In this document: piece after piece, positions 1-9,491 of the stretch
Position numbering within the stretch: the first letter of the stretch is position 1
Layout: each line of letters begins with the position of its first letter
Assembly (NCBI GenBank): GCA_020354025.1
Contig: CP070638.1
Span: 842,860-906,859 of the forward strand
Reading direction: 5' to 3'
Source of the DNA: Fidelibacterota bacterium
GTDB lineage: Bacteria > Fidelibacterota > Marinisomatia > SCGC-AAA003-L08 > TS1B11
DNA: 64,000 nucleotides
Position numbers and translations under genes: made by a program
The notes under the pieces: model-generated
The model's database searches: none
What the model was told of the DNA's origin: nothing
The model's input: the letters and a program-made list of their open reading frames with translations, nothing else

Positions 1-383
1 GCGGCTGGGCCGACCGTGGTGTGGGTGATATCCACGATGTTCACCGCTATCCCGGCCCGGCGGCACCACCCAACGAACAAAATCGGGCCGCGGTCCTGGG
101 TGAGTTCGGGGGTCTGGGGCTACCGCTGAAAGGCCATACCTGGCAGGACGAGGAAAACTGGGGATATCGCAGCTATCAAACCGCGGAGGAACTGACGGCG
201 GCCTACCTGGACCTGCTGCAGAAGCTGCGGCCAATGATTGATCAGGGATTGTCGGCCGCGGTATATACGCAGACCACCGATGTCGAGATTGAGGTCAACG
301 GGCAGCTGACCTACGACCGGGCGGTGATAAAAATGGACGTTGAGAAGGTTGCCGCGGCCAACAAGGGGCTGTATCAGCATTAG
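1..383 (+). CDS. Glycoside hydrolase family 2 enzyme, C-terminal part (5' end outside window)
   Basis: The frame is open from the window edge and stops at 381-383, so only about 126 C-terminal residues are visible. They contain GDIHDVHRYPGP, then GEFGGLGLP, HTWQ, NWGYRSY and finally YTQTTDVEIEVNG. This order is what I know from the end of the TIM barrel of beta-galactosidase/beta-glucuronidase-like GH2 enzymes; the Glu in GEFGG lies where the GH2 nucleophile is expected (inference). Such enzymes cleave terminal beta-linked sugars, often in the periplasm. No downstream partner lies on this strand; the next gene is convergent and the two share a hairpin terminator. The substrate cannot be judged from this fragment. 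Confidence 0.85.
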   Translation, partial: GWADRGVGDIHDVHRYPGPAAPPNEQNRAAVLGEFGGLGLPLKGHTWQDEENWGYRSYQTAEELTAAYLDLLQKLRPMIDQGLSAAVYTQTTDVEIEVNGQLTYDRAVIKMDVEKVAAANKGLYQH

Positions 384-407
384 GCAACAGCCTTTGCTGT
401 AAATAAA

Positions 408-435
408 AGCCCTTCCGGCGGCTGCCGGAGGAGCT
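408..435. terminator. Bidirectional hairpin terminator between convergent genes
   Basis: A 12-bp stem (one mismatch, one G-U) closes on a GGCT loop. On the minus strand it is followed by TTTTATTT, which fits the end of the leftward protease gene. On the plus strand the tail is only TTTCG, a weaker stop for the GH2 gene. Confidence 0.7.
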
Positions 436-448
436 TTCGTATCTGCTG

Positions 449-496
449 TCACTCTGAGCTTGTCGAAGGGGTCACCCTGAGGCTCTAGAAGGGTGA
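449..496. repeat. Two tandem REP-like palindromic units
   Basis: Two adjacent units of the form CACYCTGAGNNTNTNGAAGGGGT occur head to tail, with the second partly decayed. The pattern matches the dispersed CACCCTGAG-CTTGTCGAAGGGTG palindrome common between genes of many environmental bacteria. It sits just beyond the stop codon of the leftward protease gene, the usual place for such elements. Confidence 0.6.
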
Positions 497-500
497 TGCC

Positions 501-2966
501 TTATTTCATCATCACCAGTTTGGTTGCTTTTGTGCCGTCTGGTGTCACCAGCCGGGCGATATATATGCCCGTAGGCACTTCACTGCCATCGGCGGTCTTA
601 CCGTTCCACACTATCTGCCCCGGGCCTGCTTCAATATATCCTTCCACCAGCGTAGCCGCTTCCCGGCCTAATACGTCATAGACTTTCAGTGTCACATACC
701 CCTCCTCAGGCAGACCAAAGCGGATCGTTGCGGAGGGATTGAAGGGATTGGGATAGCTCTCCAATGCCAGTTCACTTATGCCTGCTTCTTCTTCAACTAG
801 ACCCGGTTTCTGGAGCATGGCTGGTGCCTGGCCGGTAGCCTCTTTGTAGATTTCTGCCAGAAAGCCATTTATTGCATCTTCTTCACCCAATTCATATAAA
901 AGCTGCAGTAGAGATAAAGCCCGTTTGGGATTGTCCAGGTCATTAAGATAGGTGTGAAACAGCTGCAGGGCAACGTAGCGGCTGTCATCATCGCTTAAGC
1001 CACCCTCGCTGAGCAATTGCTCCCCTAATGCAACTCCTTCTGCAACCTGACCATCCATAATAAGGGTCTGTACGTACAGTAGCTTGGCCAGATGCGCGAC
1101 CTGGGGATCAATCTCTGATTTTTGCGTAGCCCGGAGCGCCCCAAGCGCCTGCCCGCGATCTTCTAATTCCAATTCACGGATATAATTGACAAACTGAGCC
1201 GTGGCAGGGATCTCGTCCACCCCCGGCATATAGACCTGTGGATTATCTGAGGACTCAGCCACCACCTTCCCCAAACCCGGTGGTGCAGAGGTCAGCCAGG
1301 GAGTGAAGTCGAAGTAGCCGGTTCCATCGTTTTCAAAGTGCGAAGAGTTCGGAGGACTCTCACCCCACCAGGTTCTATCAGCGATGAGGGCGCAGCTCCC
1401 GGACAGGTTGACATCATTAGGAGGATCGTTGATGTAGTTGTTCCCGCCAAACACGGGATAGCCACCAGAGACAATGCCCATGTATACATAGGAATAGTTA
1501 CTCACTTTGATGCCGTTCGTACCGTTATAACGAATCGTCACATCGGCGTTTTCATAATCGTCGCCAAATTCCACGCTGCTCCCACCTGTGATTTCGACCC
1601 CGTCTCCATCATTGCTCTTAAACGTATTACCAAGCAGAAACTTTACAGTACCGCTGGCAGAATTGATCTTTGCCCCATCAATATTGGCACTGTTAAACGT
1701 GCTGCGTTTTATAGTTGGCGCACATGAATAGACATAAAGATTGTAATAGTAACTGTTTTTAACGGTGACATTATCGATGACGACACCACTGGCATTTGTG
1801 ATGTAAATGCCATATAAAGCGCCATCGATCACGGCGTTTTTAATGAATGAATTATTCGCGCCACTATTAAGAAGATATATGTATTTCCACGTGGCACTGC
1901 CTGATTTCTGCCAGGTACCGCCATTAGCCTGGATTTTGCCCAAGATATAGAACTTATCATCCGAGGCCATGTTAAAGGTTGCGCCGGAGTTCACGGTTAA
2001 GGTGCCGCCGTTATTAACTTTAATATATGCGTTATTTACATCAGCATTATTAATGGTCAAACTGCCATTATTATTAACCACAATCTGTACATTCGTAGCC
2101 AGGGTAACGGTAGTCCCAGAGGGAATCGTGTATGTCCCGTTTATGTATTGCGTGCCTGCGTGGGAGCTTACAATTATATCGTTGCCGCTCTGCGCGAAAT
2201 CAAGCGCCTTCTCCAGGGTAGCGAAGACTTCGGGAACTCTTAGAGTCCCGTATAGATAGTTAATAGCGTCGATATCATCCTGGGCCAAACTCTGGGGCTG
2301 CAATGCATTATACGCCGACTTTTGAAACAATGCCCAGGCACTTCCGGAGGCCATTGTAGGGAAGGATGATGCAGAATGCCCCGCTAACGTATCTGAATGC
2401 CCAATCCCAAGCAAATGGCCGAATTCATGAGTCAAAATGCTTTGTAAATCATGTATATCCTCATCATAGTCTGCCTCATCCTTGCGCCATTCTATATCCT
2501 CTTCATTCATCATGATATCGACATCGCTTATCTCTTCTGTATCCCTGTTATATGTTATCCAGGTTCTAGCTACTCCAAAGGGATGATAATCCCAGTAAAC
2601 AACATTTTCGTTGTCATTGTTATGAAGAGTATGGTTTGTAGTCCCACCATAAGTAAGATCTATTGTTGCTAGCGTTACCTCATTCCAGGTCTCAGCCGCT
2701 TCCTCCGCCTCATCAATTACTATCCCGAGGCCAATGTCTTCGGTTCCGTTCTCATTTATTTTAAAGTATACTGTCGAAGTGGGCTGGTGGATATATGGTC
2801 CATCTGGATCTGAGTGCTTTAATGGATTTTGTAGTGATTTGTTATTATACTCAAATCCGCCAAACGGTTCTGTACCTGACGCTTCGATATAGAGCGTATA
2901 GGCAGCCAATATTGAAATGTGAACGGCGGTTAATGTAAATAAGATAAATACATTTCTCTTCATCAT
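501..2966 (-). CDS. Secreted matrixin-like zinc metalloprotease with beta-helix region and C-terminal sorting domain
   Basis: 821 residues. After an N-terminal hydrophobic segment comes a metzincin domain with the zinc motif HEFGHLLGIGH at about residues 180-190 and a TMAS Met-turn about 15 residues later. Residues 250-560 are Asn/Gly-rich with NNG, NNA and NNS repeats, typical of right-handed beta-helix folds. The last 85 residues start with SYPNPFNPSATIRFGLPE and end in GIYIARLVTPDGTKATK, a FlgD/T9SS-type sorting domain. The protein should be secreted and degrade extracellular protein (inference). I take ATG at 2966, not the GTG at 2975, because GGAGAGGAG sits at a proper distance. The start lies 5 bp after the stop of the upstream gene, so the two are probably co-translated. 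Confidence 0.88.
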   Translation of the reverse strand: MMKRNVFILFTLTAVHISILAAYTLYIEASGTEPFGGFEYNNKSLQNPLKHSDPDGPYIHQPTSTVYFKINENGTEDIGLGIVIDEAEEAAETWNEVTLATIDLTYGGTTNHTLHNNDNENVVYWDYHPFGVARTWITYNRDTEEISDVDIMMNEEDIEWRKDEADYDEDIHDLQSILTHEFGHLLGIGHSDTLAGHSASSFPTMASGSAWALFQKSAYNALQPQSLAQDDIDAINYLYGTLRVPEVFATLEKALDFAQSGNDIIVSSHAGTQYINGTYTIPSGTTVTLATNVQIVVNNNGSLTINNADVNNAYIKVNNGGTLTVNSGATFNMASDDKFYILGKIQANGGTWQKSGSATWKYIYLLNSGANNSFIKNAVIDGALYGIYITNASGVVIDNVTVKNSYYYNLYVYSCAPTIKRSTFNSANIDGAKINSASGTVKFLLGNTFKSNDGDGVEITGGSSVEFGDDYENADVTIRYNGTNGIKVSNYSYVYMGIVSGGYPVFGGNNYINDPPNDVNLSGSCALIADRTWWGESPPNSSHFENDGTGYFDFTPWLTSAPPGLGKVVAESSDNPQVYMPGVDEIPATAQFVNYIRELELEDRGQALGALRATQKSEIDPQVAHLAKLLYVQTLIMDGQVAEGVALGEQLLSEGGLSDDDSRYVALQLFHTYLNDLDNPKRALSLLQLLYELGEEDAINGFLAEIYKEATGQAPAMLQKPGLVEEEAGISELALESYPNPFNPSATIRFGLPEEGYVTLKVYDVLGREAATLVEGYIEAGPGQIVWNGKTADGSEVPTGIYIARLVTPDGTKATKLVMMK

Positions 2967-2971
2967 GGCAA

Positions 2972-3538
2972 TCACTCCTCTCCTTCCAGTTCAGCGCGAA
3001 TAAATTGAATGAGCTCCTGCAATTCTATTCTATCTTCTGGCGCTGCGCCATTGTTTTCACCTATAAAATGGATATCTGAAGTATGCCGCACGGCCATTTT
3101 TGAATTTGTACCAGGATCAGTTACAATGTTGAACTTCCCTTGCGATAATCCAATGACGGAAAGCGAGTTGTAAGCAGGAATGATATCCATGTTCCCTAGA
3201 AAGAGCAGAGTATTTTCACCCACATTAAATCGGGGTGATCCGATTAAAACAGTCTCAATATTTCCTACTATACCTCCAGATAGAGTAAACGTGATGTTAT
3301 CCCGCTGATCCGATCCTTTCAGGGCCGAGTCTATTGAGACTTCCACATTGGTAAATATCATGGTGTGCTCGGTATTCCAGGCGCTTTCAACGGTTACGAC
3401 TTTACCTATGGCAATTATACCAGAGGATCGGGTGAGCTCACCTATGGACATCCTTTTCATTATCGTCGCGTGATTGACCTCGACAAGCATAAATAAAGAC
3501 AAAAATAAGACTGGGAACTTTACTAAGCATATTTTCAC
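2972..3538 (-). CDS. Exported protein of unknown function paired with the matrixin protease
   Basis: 188 residues, starting at GTG 3538 behind a strong GGAGGAATTAAC ribosome binding site. It has an N-terminal signal segment (KFPVLFLSLFMLV), then KRMSIGELTRSSGIIAIGKV and several short beta-strand-like stretches; no catalytic motif is visible. I recall similar small proteins preceding matrixin proteases in FCB bacteria, where a role as partner or inhibitor has not been shown as far as I know. Its stop codon lies within the ribosome binding region of the protease gene, which suggests coupled translation. Confidence 0.7.
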   Translation of the reverse strand: MKICLVKFPVLFLSLFMLVEVNHATIMKRMSIGELTRSSGIIAIGKVVTVESAWNTEHTMIFTNVEVSIDSALKGSDQRDNITFTLSGGIVGNIETVLIGSPRFNVGENTLLFLGNMDIIPAYNSLSVIGLSQGKFNIVTDPGTNSKMAVRHTSDIHFIGENNGAAPEDRIELQELIQFIRAELEGEE

Positions 3539-3561
3539 GTTAATTCCTCCTTCTTCATGAT

Positions 3562-4668
3562 TTAATGTTGATTCTTCAGCACAGCCATCGATACAGGCTT
3601 ATGACCGATGGCAATTTCTCTTTCCAGCGTGCCGGTATCCAGATTGAAAAAGGCAACCGCGTCAGACCCGGGTTGGGATGCAATAAGCAGGCCTTCGCGC
3701 TCCAGCAGGATAATTTTGTCGGCAGGGGCATTGAAGATGGCTGTATCTATCACCGTGAACTCGCAAAGGTCAAAAGCTAACACCTGATTAGATTCCTCAA
3801 AGGCAAGATATAATATCCTGCCAGTGCACGACGGTGTAAAGGTATATATATAGGTTAGGTCATGTTCTGAGGGGATGAATATTAGATCAATCTCATCTAT
3901 AGTATTAACATCATAGATCTTGAAATAACTGCCCCATTCACCCAGAGTGTAAAGATATTCCTCATTGCCTGAGAGGGCCATATTTATCATTCTTATTGAA
4001 CAATAATGAATCACTTCACCCGTTAGTATATTGGCGACGAACGGGATATGCGGCGGTCCTTCTTCACAAGTTTCCCAGATCTCAGATAAGCCGAACAAGA
4101 TACCTGCAGAATGGTAAATCAGATATCTAAGTGAAGTACATATAGGTGATTCAAAATACAACGAATCGACAAAATCGCCTTCGTGATGCGTGATCCCACA
4201 CACATACTCGTCGCCAAATAAAAGACTATCATGATCTACGATCACATAGGCCATCTCATTGGAACCGGCGGTGATATGTATGGCATGCCCCGGGAGATTG
4301 ATAATACGTTTTACCGTATCAACATCCGTATCAATCACCCAGACGCTTTTATCATCCCGGCAGGCTACATAGACCAGCCCCAGCTCGGACTGTACACTCA
4401 CAGCCACTGGCCTTTCTCCCACCGCAAGGGTCGTGATCACCTGCTGCGTGGCAATATCCACCACGGATACCGTGTTATCCCCCGTGTTCGCCACGTACAG
4501 CTTGGCAGCGATTGGCAGGTCGGTGCAGGCGCCGGTGGTATCTACAAAGAGGCAGGTGGTGTCGATGGGAGTGTCAGTGGTGTCGTTATCCGAATTGTTG
4601 TTATCATCAAGGGGCGTTTCGCAATTGGCCAATAGGAAGCAGGAAAGAGCAATCAGAAGCACGCGCAT
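3562..4668 (-). CDS. YVTN-type beta-propeller lipoprotein
   Basis: 368 residues from ATG 4668; the frame is open to 4836 but the lipoprotein signal MRVLLIALSCFLLANC begins here, with LANC as lipobox. An Asn/Asp/Thr-rich linker follows, then the propeller: KLYVANTGDNTVSVVDIAT, GERPVAVSV, LVYVACRDDKSVWVIDTD and, near the end, FFNLDTGTLEREIAIGHKPVSM. This repeat is typical of seven-bladed surface propellers with binding roles. It lies 23 bp upstream of the partner/protease pair and may be transcribed with them. No enzyme activity can be assigned. Confidence 0.8.
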   Translation of the reverse strand: MRVLLIALSCFLLANCETPLDDNNNSDNDTTDTPIDTTCLFVDTTGACTDLPIAAKLYVANTGDNTVSVVDIATQQVITTLAVGERPVAVSVQSELGLVYVACRDDKSVWVIDTDVDTVKRIINLPGHAIHITAGSNEMAYVIVDHDSLLFGDEYVCGITHHEGDFVDSLYFESPICTSLRYLIYHSAGILFGLSEIWETCEEGPPHIPFVANILTGEVIHYCSIRMINMALSGNEEYLYTLGEWGSYFKIYDVNTIDEIDLIFIPSEHDLTYIYTFTPSCTGRILYLAFEESNQVLAFDLCEFTVIDTAIFNAPADKIILLEREGLLIASQPGSDAVAFFNLDTGTLEREIAIGHKPVSMAVLKNQH

Positions 4669-5076
4669 TTTTATTGTGAGGGGATACCTATGCCGTTTCC
4701 CTATTATACTCGGTCGGCCTTGGGCTTTATGTGAGATATGATGGCGGAAAAAGCGGAAGGAGTATTCAATTCCCCCTTGAACTCGCTGGTGCGAGAGGGC
4801 AGGAATAGATGCTGAAGAAAGGCCCATAGGTACCATCCCTCGTTATAACCTATGGCGAGGTCCAATACTTTTATATAATTACGTTGTTACCTCGTCAAAT
4901 ACAATTACAATAGTAAAAACATGTTAAACTATATTTTCGAAATAGTCAAGTATTAGCTGTAAACGTCGCATTATACTTTGAGCGTTTTTTCCATCACATT
5001 TTAGAATATATAGCTTATGGTTTCGAGGGTCCTGAGTGGTATTAGGCCCTGGCTCGACGGTGGCATATATGATAAA
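4669..5076. other. Intergenic region, promoter side of the leftward secreted-protein genes
   Basis: No convincing gene. A TATAAT hexamer occurs on the minus strand at about 4705-4710 but without a good -35. A CCTTGGGC block near 4718 resembles blocks seen after the promoters in the island at 34.2-34.4 kb. The open frame at 4924-5118 is rejected because it runs through a terminator. Confidence 0.4.
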
Positions 5077-5101
5077 AGCCCCGAGGATATCTCCCGGGGC
5101 T
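5077..5101 (-). terminator. Rho-independent terminator after the pmbA-like gene
   Basis: On the minus strand AGCCCC-GGGAGATATCCTC-GGGGCT is followed directly by TTTATC. It begins 32 bp beyond the stop codon of the PmbA gene and closes the leftward cluster. Confidence 0.85.
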
Positions 5102-5132
5102 CTGCTATCTGTCAGCATTCCTTAAAGCAGAA

Positions 5133-6455
5133 TCACAGGCCGCTGAAGTCCACGTCTTCGAACAACATGCTGGGCACCCTCAGGGAGGAATAGGGGTAGG
5201 GATCGTTGCCCACGGCCGCCAGACGGTTCCAGAACTCTTTGGCGTTGCCCGAGATATTCATCTCGTTTACGGACTGGACGACTTCCCCTTTCTCAATCAG
5301 CTGCCCCACGATACCGAAGGAGAAATCCCCGGTAGTCGAGTTGGAGTTGCCACCGATGAATCCGGTCACCAGGATGCCCTTGTCAAGGTGTTTAATTAGC
5401 TCCTTGAGTGATTCCGATCCTTGTTGAAAAACCAGGTTCCCCCAAGAACCGGAAGTAGGTTCCAGGCCCAGCTTGCGGCCGTAGTAGTTATCCACGAAGT
5501 ACTGCCGCAGAACACCCTTTTCGATCAGGGTCCTTTTTTTCGCAACCAGGCCTTCGCCGTCGAAGTACCGGGAACCGAGGCCCTTCTCGAGAAACGGATC
5601 GTCAATCACGGTGAATTTTTCAGAGGCGATTTTCTTGTCCAGCATCCCCTCGAGGAAGGACTGTTTCTGCTGGAGGGCATAGGCTGTCATGGGCTGTTGA
5701 AGCATTCCGAGAAGCCGACTACCGGCGCGGTTCTCAACAATCATAGCATACCGGCCGGACTCGATTTTATTCTGCCCGATTTTGCGCAGTGCCCGTTCCA
5801 CAGCCCATTCACCCAGGGTACTGGCCGGCGGCAAATCTGAACGGTGGCGGGTAGAGGCGTAGTACCAGTCCTCGGGGCGACCCTTTTCCCCATCACGAAC
5901 GGTCACCTCGGCCCCGGCAGAAAAGCGGGTGCCCTGGATTTCACCGGAGAAGCCGTTACTGTGCACCTGGACCACGGAGGTATAGACATCATAATATCCG
6001 GAGGTTGTAGATATGATCTGGTCGCTCCGGGCCATAGCTGCCGCCTCAATTTCCGCGGCCATTGCCACACGATCTGACGACTTGACCTTGTTATAGTTGG
6101 GATCGTTGATCCTGAGGTCTTTAAGCGGCTCATCCGGATAGTATTTCGGATCGGGGAGAGACCGATGCTCATCCCTGGTGAGGTACCTGGTGCTACTGAT
6201 AGCCTCTTCGATAAACCTGCTCAACGATGCCTTTTTCAGGTCGCTAGTTGAATGGCTGGAATATTTCTGTTGTACATATAGATCCAGGGAGAGATTCATC
6301 CGGGTTGATTCTTTAACCTTCTCGAGTTTTGAATCGCGAAACTCGATTTCGACCTGCCGACTGTTTGAAATGGAAGCAGCCGCCTGGTCAGCGCCGCTTC
6401 TTCTGGCGTGCTTGATCACCCACTCGGCCAGCTTCAGTTGTTCACTTTTCCTCAT
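5133..6455 (-). CDS. pmbA: TldE/PmbA-family metalloprotease subunit
   Basis: 440 residues, full length for the TldD/PmbA family. N-terminal AEWVIKHARRSGADQAAASIS and the C-terminal block GSGFSFGIVGQLIEKGE-like (here TTGDFSFGIVGQLIEKGE), NEMNISGN and DPYPYSS are family hallmarks. It lacks the HExxxH motif, as expected for the TldE/PmbA partner, which pairs with TldD to form a peptidase known from microcin B17 maturation and CcdA breakdown in E. coli. It has no signal peptide. It follows tldD by 77 bp and ends at a strong terminator. GAGGT eight bases before ATG supports the start. Confidence 0.9.
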   Translation of the reverse strand: MRKSEQLKLAEWVIKHARRSGADQAAASISNSRQVEIEFRDSKLEKVKESTRMNLSLDLYVQQKYSSHSTSDLKKASLSRFIEEAISSTRYLTRDEHRSLPDPKYYPDEPLKDLRINDPNYNKVKSSDRVAMAAEIEAAAMARSDQIISTTSGYYDVYTSVVQVHSNGFSGEIQGTRFSAGAEVTVRDGEKGRPEDWYYASTRHRSDLPPASTLGEWAVERALRKIGQNKIESGRYAMIVENRAGSRLLGMLQQPMTAYALQQKQSFLEGMLDKKIASEKFTVIDDPFLEKGLGSRYFDGEGLVAKKRTLIEKGVLRQYFVDNYYGRKLGLEPTSGSWGNLVFQQGSESLKELIKHLDKGILVTGFIGGNSNSTTGDFSFGIVGQLIEKGEVVQSVNEMNISGNAKEFWNRLAAVGNDPYPYSSLRVPSMLFEDVDFSGL

Positions 6456-6532
6456 AGTTCAGACCTCACAGCTATATTATTATCAGGCTACTTTTTTCCC
6501 GGCATTCAGTTGCCAAAATTACGGGGTACGGT

Positions 6533-8083
6533 TTATATATTTACGCCGCCGACGGTTATTTTCGATACCTTCACCGTGGGCAGTCCCATGGAAGCGGGCA
6601 CACGCTGGCTATTCTTCCCACAGGTCCAGCCGCCTTCTGCCATCTTGAAATCATCAGCGACCATAACGACGTTCCTCAGCACCTCCGGGCCGTTGCCGAT
6701 GATATTCACGTCTTTTATCGGTTTGGTCAGTTTGCCGTTTTCAATGATGTATCCGGACTTGACGTAGAAAGTGAAGTCGCCGGCGCCAATGAATACCTGG
6801 CCGTTGGTAAACTGTTCAGCATACAAGCCTTTCTTGACGCTGCGGATGATCTCTTCCCGATTATGAGGTCCTGGTAGCATATAGGTGTTCCGCATGCGGG
6901 GTTGAGGAGCATAGCGGAAAGACTGACGTCGCCCGTTGCCGGTCGGATCCATGCCGTAGTGGTGGGCGCTGATCCGGTCGTGCATGTAGCTTCGGAGGAT
7001 ACCGTCTTCCACCAGGAATGTTTTCTCCGTTTTATTCGCTTCGTCGTCTATATTGATCGATCCGCGAATATTCGGATTCGTACCGTCATCCACGATGGTG
7101 ACAAATTTCTCAGCGATGGGCTTATTGAGCTTGTCAGAGTAGATGGAGATTTTCTTACGGTTGAAGTCTGCTTCCATGCCGTGGCCAATGGCTTCGTGGA
7201 GCAGAATACCGGAGCTGCCCGCGGCCATGACCATTTCCATCTCCCCGGCCTCGGGCTTCACCGCCGTGAACAGGTTCACGGTGCGGCGTACGGCTTCTTT
7301 GGCCAGACGGTCGGTTGTTTCCGGCGTGAAGAACTCGATGCCCCTGCGCCCGGACAGGTTGAATGAATTCTGTTCACGCTGACCGTTTTTCTCCGCGATA
7401 CAGGAAACGTATATCGTACCCATGGGTTGGTAGTCATAGGATATTTTTCCTTCGGAAGTGGCTATCAGGATATACGAGGTCTGATCAACAAAAAAGATTC
7501 TGGACTTAATCACCCGTTTATCAAGGGTGAATACTTTATCGTTGATTTTCTGCAGATAGGGAATCTTCCGGTCGATGGGGACTTTTTCCCAAGGAGTTTC
7601 AATGAGGTAATAATTCGGTGCTTCTTGCAGTTTCAGCTTGACCGGGGCTGTCATTTTCCTCGAATCGGCGATATTGGAGGCTGTCTCCGCGGCCAGCTTC
7701 ATTGCTTTTGGCGAGATATCTTCGGTGAAGGAATAGCCCGTCTGTTCGCCCTTGAGTACCCGGATCCCGACACCGAGACTAACATCGCTGTAGGCACGGT
7801 TGACGGCATTGTCCTCCAGTCCGATATTATTACTGATCCTGTGCTGGAAGAAAACATCACAATAGTCACCGCCACGCGATAAGGCCGCGTCGATCACGTC
7901 ACGTATGATCCGATCGCTTGCTTCGAAATGGGCATAGTAATCGCGCAGGCCCATATCACCGGCAGCAGTTGCGGCAAATGCCCTGGGCAAGTTGGATTTC
8001 AGGAAATAGGGAACCATGGCCACGCCAATAAGGCCTTTGGACCCCTTCTCAATAAAGTCTCGGCGTGAAATCCTGGCTTTCAT
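6533..8083 (-). CDS. tldD: TldD-family metalloprotease with Tat-type signal
   Basis: 516 residues. The zinc motif HEAIGH lies at about residues 296-301 in the context SSGILLHEAIGHGMEADF, the TldD signature. It forms the catalytic half of the TldD/TldE peptidase. Unlike E. coli TldD it starts with SRRDFIEKGSKGLIGVAMV and a later AFAA, a good twin-arginine export signal. The partner encoded next has no signal, so either both are exported together or only this one leaves the cytosol (inference). A strong AAGGAGGGTGT precedes the ATG. Confidence 0.92.
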   Translation of the reverse strand: MKARISRRDFIEKGSKGLIGVAMVPYFLKSNLPRAFAATAAGDMGLRDYYAHFEASDRIIRDVIDAALSRGGDYCDVFFQHRISNNIGLEDNAVNRAYSDVSLGVGIRVLKGEQTGYSFTEDISPKAMKLAAETASNIADSRKMTAPVKLKLQEAPNYYLIETPWEKVPIDRKIPYLQKINDKVFTLDKRVIKSRIFFVDQTSYILIATSEGKISYDYQPMGTIYVSCIAEKNGQREQNSFNLSGRRGIEFFTPETTDRLAKEAVRRTVNLFTAVKPEAGEMEMVMAAGSSGILLHEAIGHGMEADFNRKKISIYSDKLNKPIAEKFVTIVDDGTNPNIRGSINIDDEANKTEKTFLVEDGILRSYMHDRISAHHYGMDPTGNGRRQSFRYAPQPRMRNTYMLPGPHNREEIIRSVKKGLYAEQFTNGQVFIGAGDFTFYVKSGYIIENGKLTKPIKDVNIIGNGPEVLRNVVMVADDFKMAEGGWTCGKNSQRVPASMGLPTVKVSKITVGGVNI

Positions 8084-8174
8084 ACACCCTCCTTATTCTC
8101 TTGATGTATATTGCCTGATATTTAAATCAAGATAATTAATTAAAAACATTTTTCCAAGGTATTCGTGTAGTATA

Positions 8175-9491
8175 TCAGCCCCTTACAGCCCAGCGGAGAA
8201 TGTTGCTGAATTTAGGGGGCTGGCCCTGCATCAGAATACCCACCCGGAAGATGCGCCCTCCCACCCAAACGGAAATCACTGCTAACAGAAACACTTCCGC
8301 CAGGCCAACCCAAGGCTGCCACCCGGGAATTCCAACCGGGGAACTCAGCCTGAGGATCATCAGCATGGGGGTAAAGGGCGGGAATAGCGAGAGCCCGGTC
8401 GCGAATGTACTATTAGGTGCTTGTAGAATAGGCACCAGCAGGAACATGGGTATAATGAGCGGAACCATGGCCGGGAAGGTCAGGTTCTGGGCATCTTTCG
8501 CATCGTTGCATGCCGAACCCAATGCGGCAAATCCGGATCCCGTCATGAAGATCGTCAATACCATATAAGCGAATATCCAAGGCAACACCTCGAGAGGTAT
8601 TTTATCCACCACGTCCATACGATAGACTGCGATGATCCCCAAGATCGAATACACCGACAGCGCTGTCAGCGATACTGCCACTCCACCTATTATCTTGCCC
8701 ATCATGAATTGGAAGGGCCGCATGGAACCGAGAATAACTTCGGCGATACGGAGGGTTTTCTCTTCCATCACGGCGTTAAGCAGTGGTATGGCGCCCATCA
8801 TGATCATCATAAACATGAGCATGAGCATAAAGATCGGCGTCATAATCGTCTCCAGCTCGTTAGTGCTCTGAGCTTCGCTGATCTCGCCGGTATCCTTATC
8901 CAGGGAGACCGGGGCGACCGGCTCCACGTTGATCCAGGCAAGCACATTTTCCGTTTCCTCCTCGTCCACACCGGTGTTCGCCAACCTTAGACGACGGAGG
9001 TAGTCGTTGATGGTCCCGGTCAGCCAGCCGCGGATTTCGTCAATGGCAGCGTTTTCCCCGTAGTAACGGATACGGGCGGCTTCCCAGTCCTTGCCGGGAT
9101 TAAGCACCTCCGAGCCGATCTCAATGAAAGCGTGAAGCTCTCGAGCCCGCACCCGGTCTGACAATGCCAATCGCTGGGCGGCGGGATCAGATGCGGAAGA
9201 GGGGATAACCTCGATCAGGTAGGCTGGCTTGACTTTCTTCCCACTTTCCTGGTCGTATACTACGGCACTATTGCGGGCCTCCGTCGCCGACACCAACATC
9301 TCCGCTACTACTTCTGAACGATCCACTACCGCGATGCGCTTATCGGCCGTATCCACCTTACCCTGGAAGAGGACCATGGCGATAATGCTCCCACTCATCA
9401 TAACGGGTGCCAGTGCCAGACCGATGATGAAACCCTTGGTGCGTACCGAGGCCCTGTATTCGCGACGGGCTAGTCTAAGTATCTTGCGCAT
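8175..9491 (-). CDS. ABC-2 type transporter permease, NatB-like
   Basis: 438 residues from ATG 9491 (MRKILRLARREYRASVRTKG). One N-terminal membrane segment, a large extracytoplasmic domain of about 170 residues, then five to six segments from about residue 220 on (MLMLMFMMIMMGAIPLLNAV, VSLTALSVYSILGIIAV, MVPLIIPMFLLVPIL). EEKTLRIAEVILGS after the second segment is the typical coupling motif. This fits the NatB/YhaP family of exporters of sodium or peptides. Its start overlaps the ATPase gene by 17 bp, so the two form a transporter. Confidence 0.88.
   Translation of the reverse strand: MRKILRLARREYRASVRTKGFIIGLALAPVMMSGSIIAMVLFQGKVDTADKRIAVVDRSEVVAEMLVSATEARNSAVVYDQESGKKVKPAYLIEVIPSSASDPAAQRLALSDRVRARELHAFIEIGSEVLNPGKDWEAARIRYYGENAAIDEIRGWLTGTINDYLRRLRLANTGVDEEETENVLAWINVEPVAPVSLDKDTGEISEAQSTNELETIMTPIFMLMLMFMMIMMGAIPLLNAVMEEKTLRIAEVILGSMRPFQFMMGKIIGGVAVSLTALSVYSILGIIAVYRMDVVDKIPLEVLPWIFAYMVLTIFMTGSGFAALGSACNDAKDAQNLTFPAMVPLIIPMFLLVPILQAPNSTFATGLSLFPPFTPMLMILRLSSPVGIPGWQPWVGLAEVFLLAVISVWVGGRIFRVGILMQGQPPKFSNILRWAVRG

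Noticed and set aside
1338..1727. 129-codon frame opposite the metalloprotease
   Set aside because: Shadow of the beta-helix coding region.
4924..5118. 64-codon frame on the minus strand
   Set aside because: It runs through the strong terminator of the PmbA gene and has no ribosome binding site or known motif.
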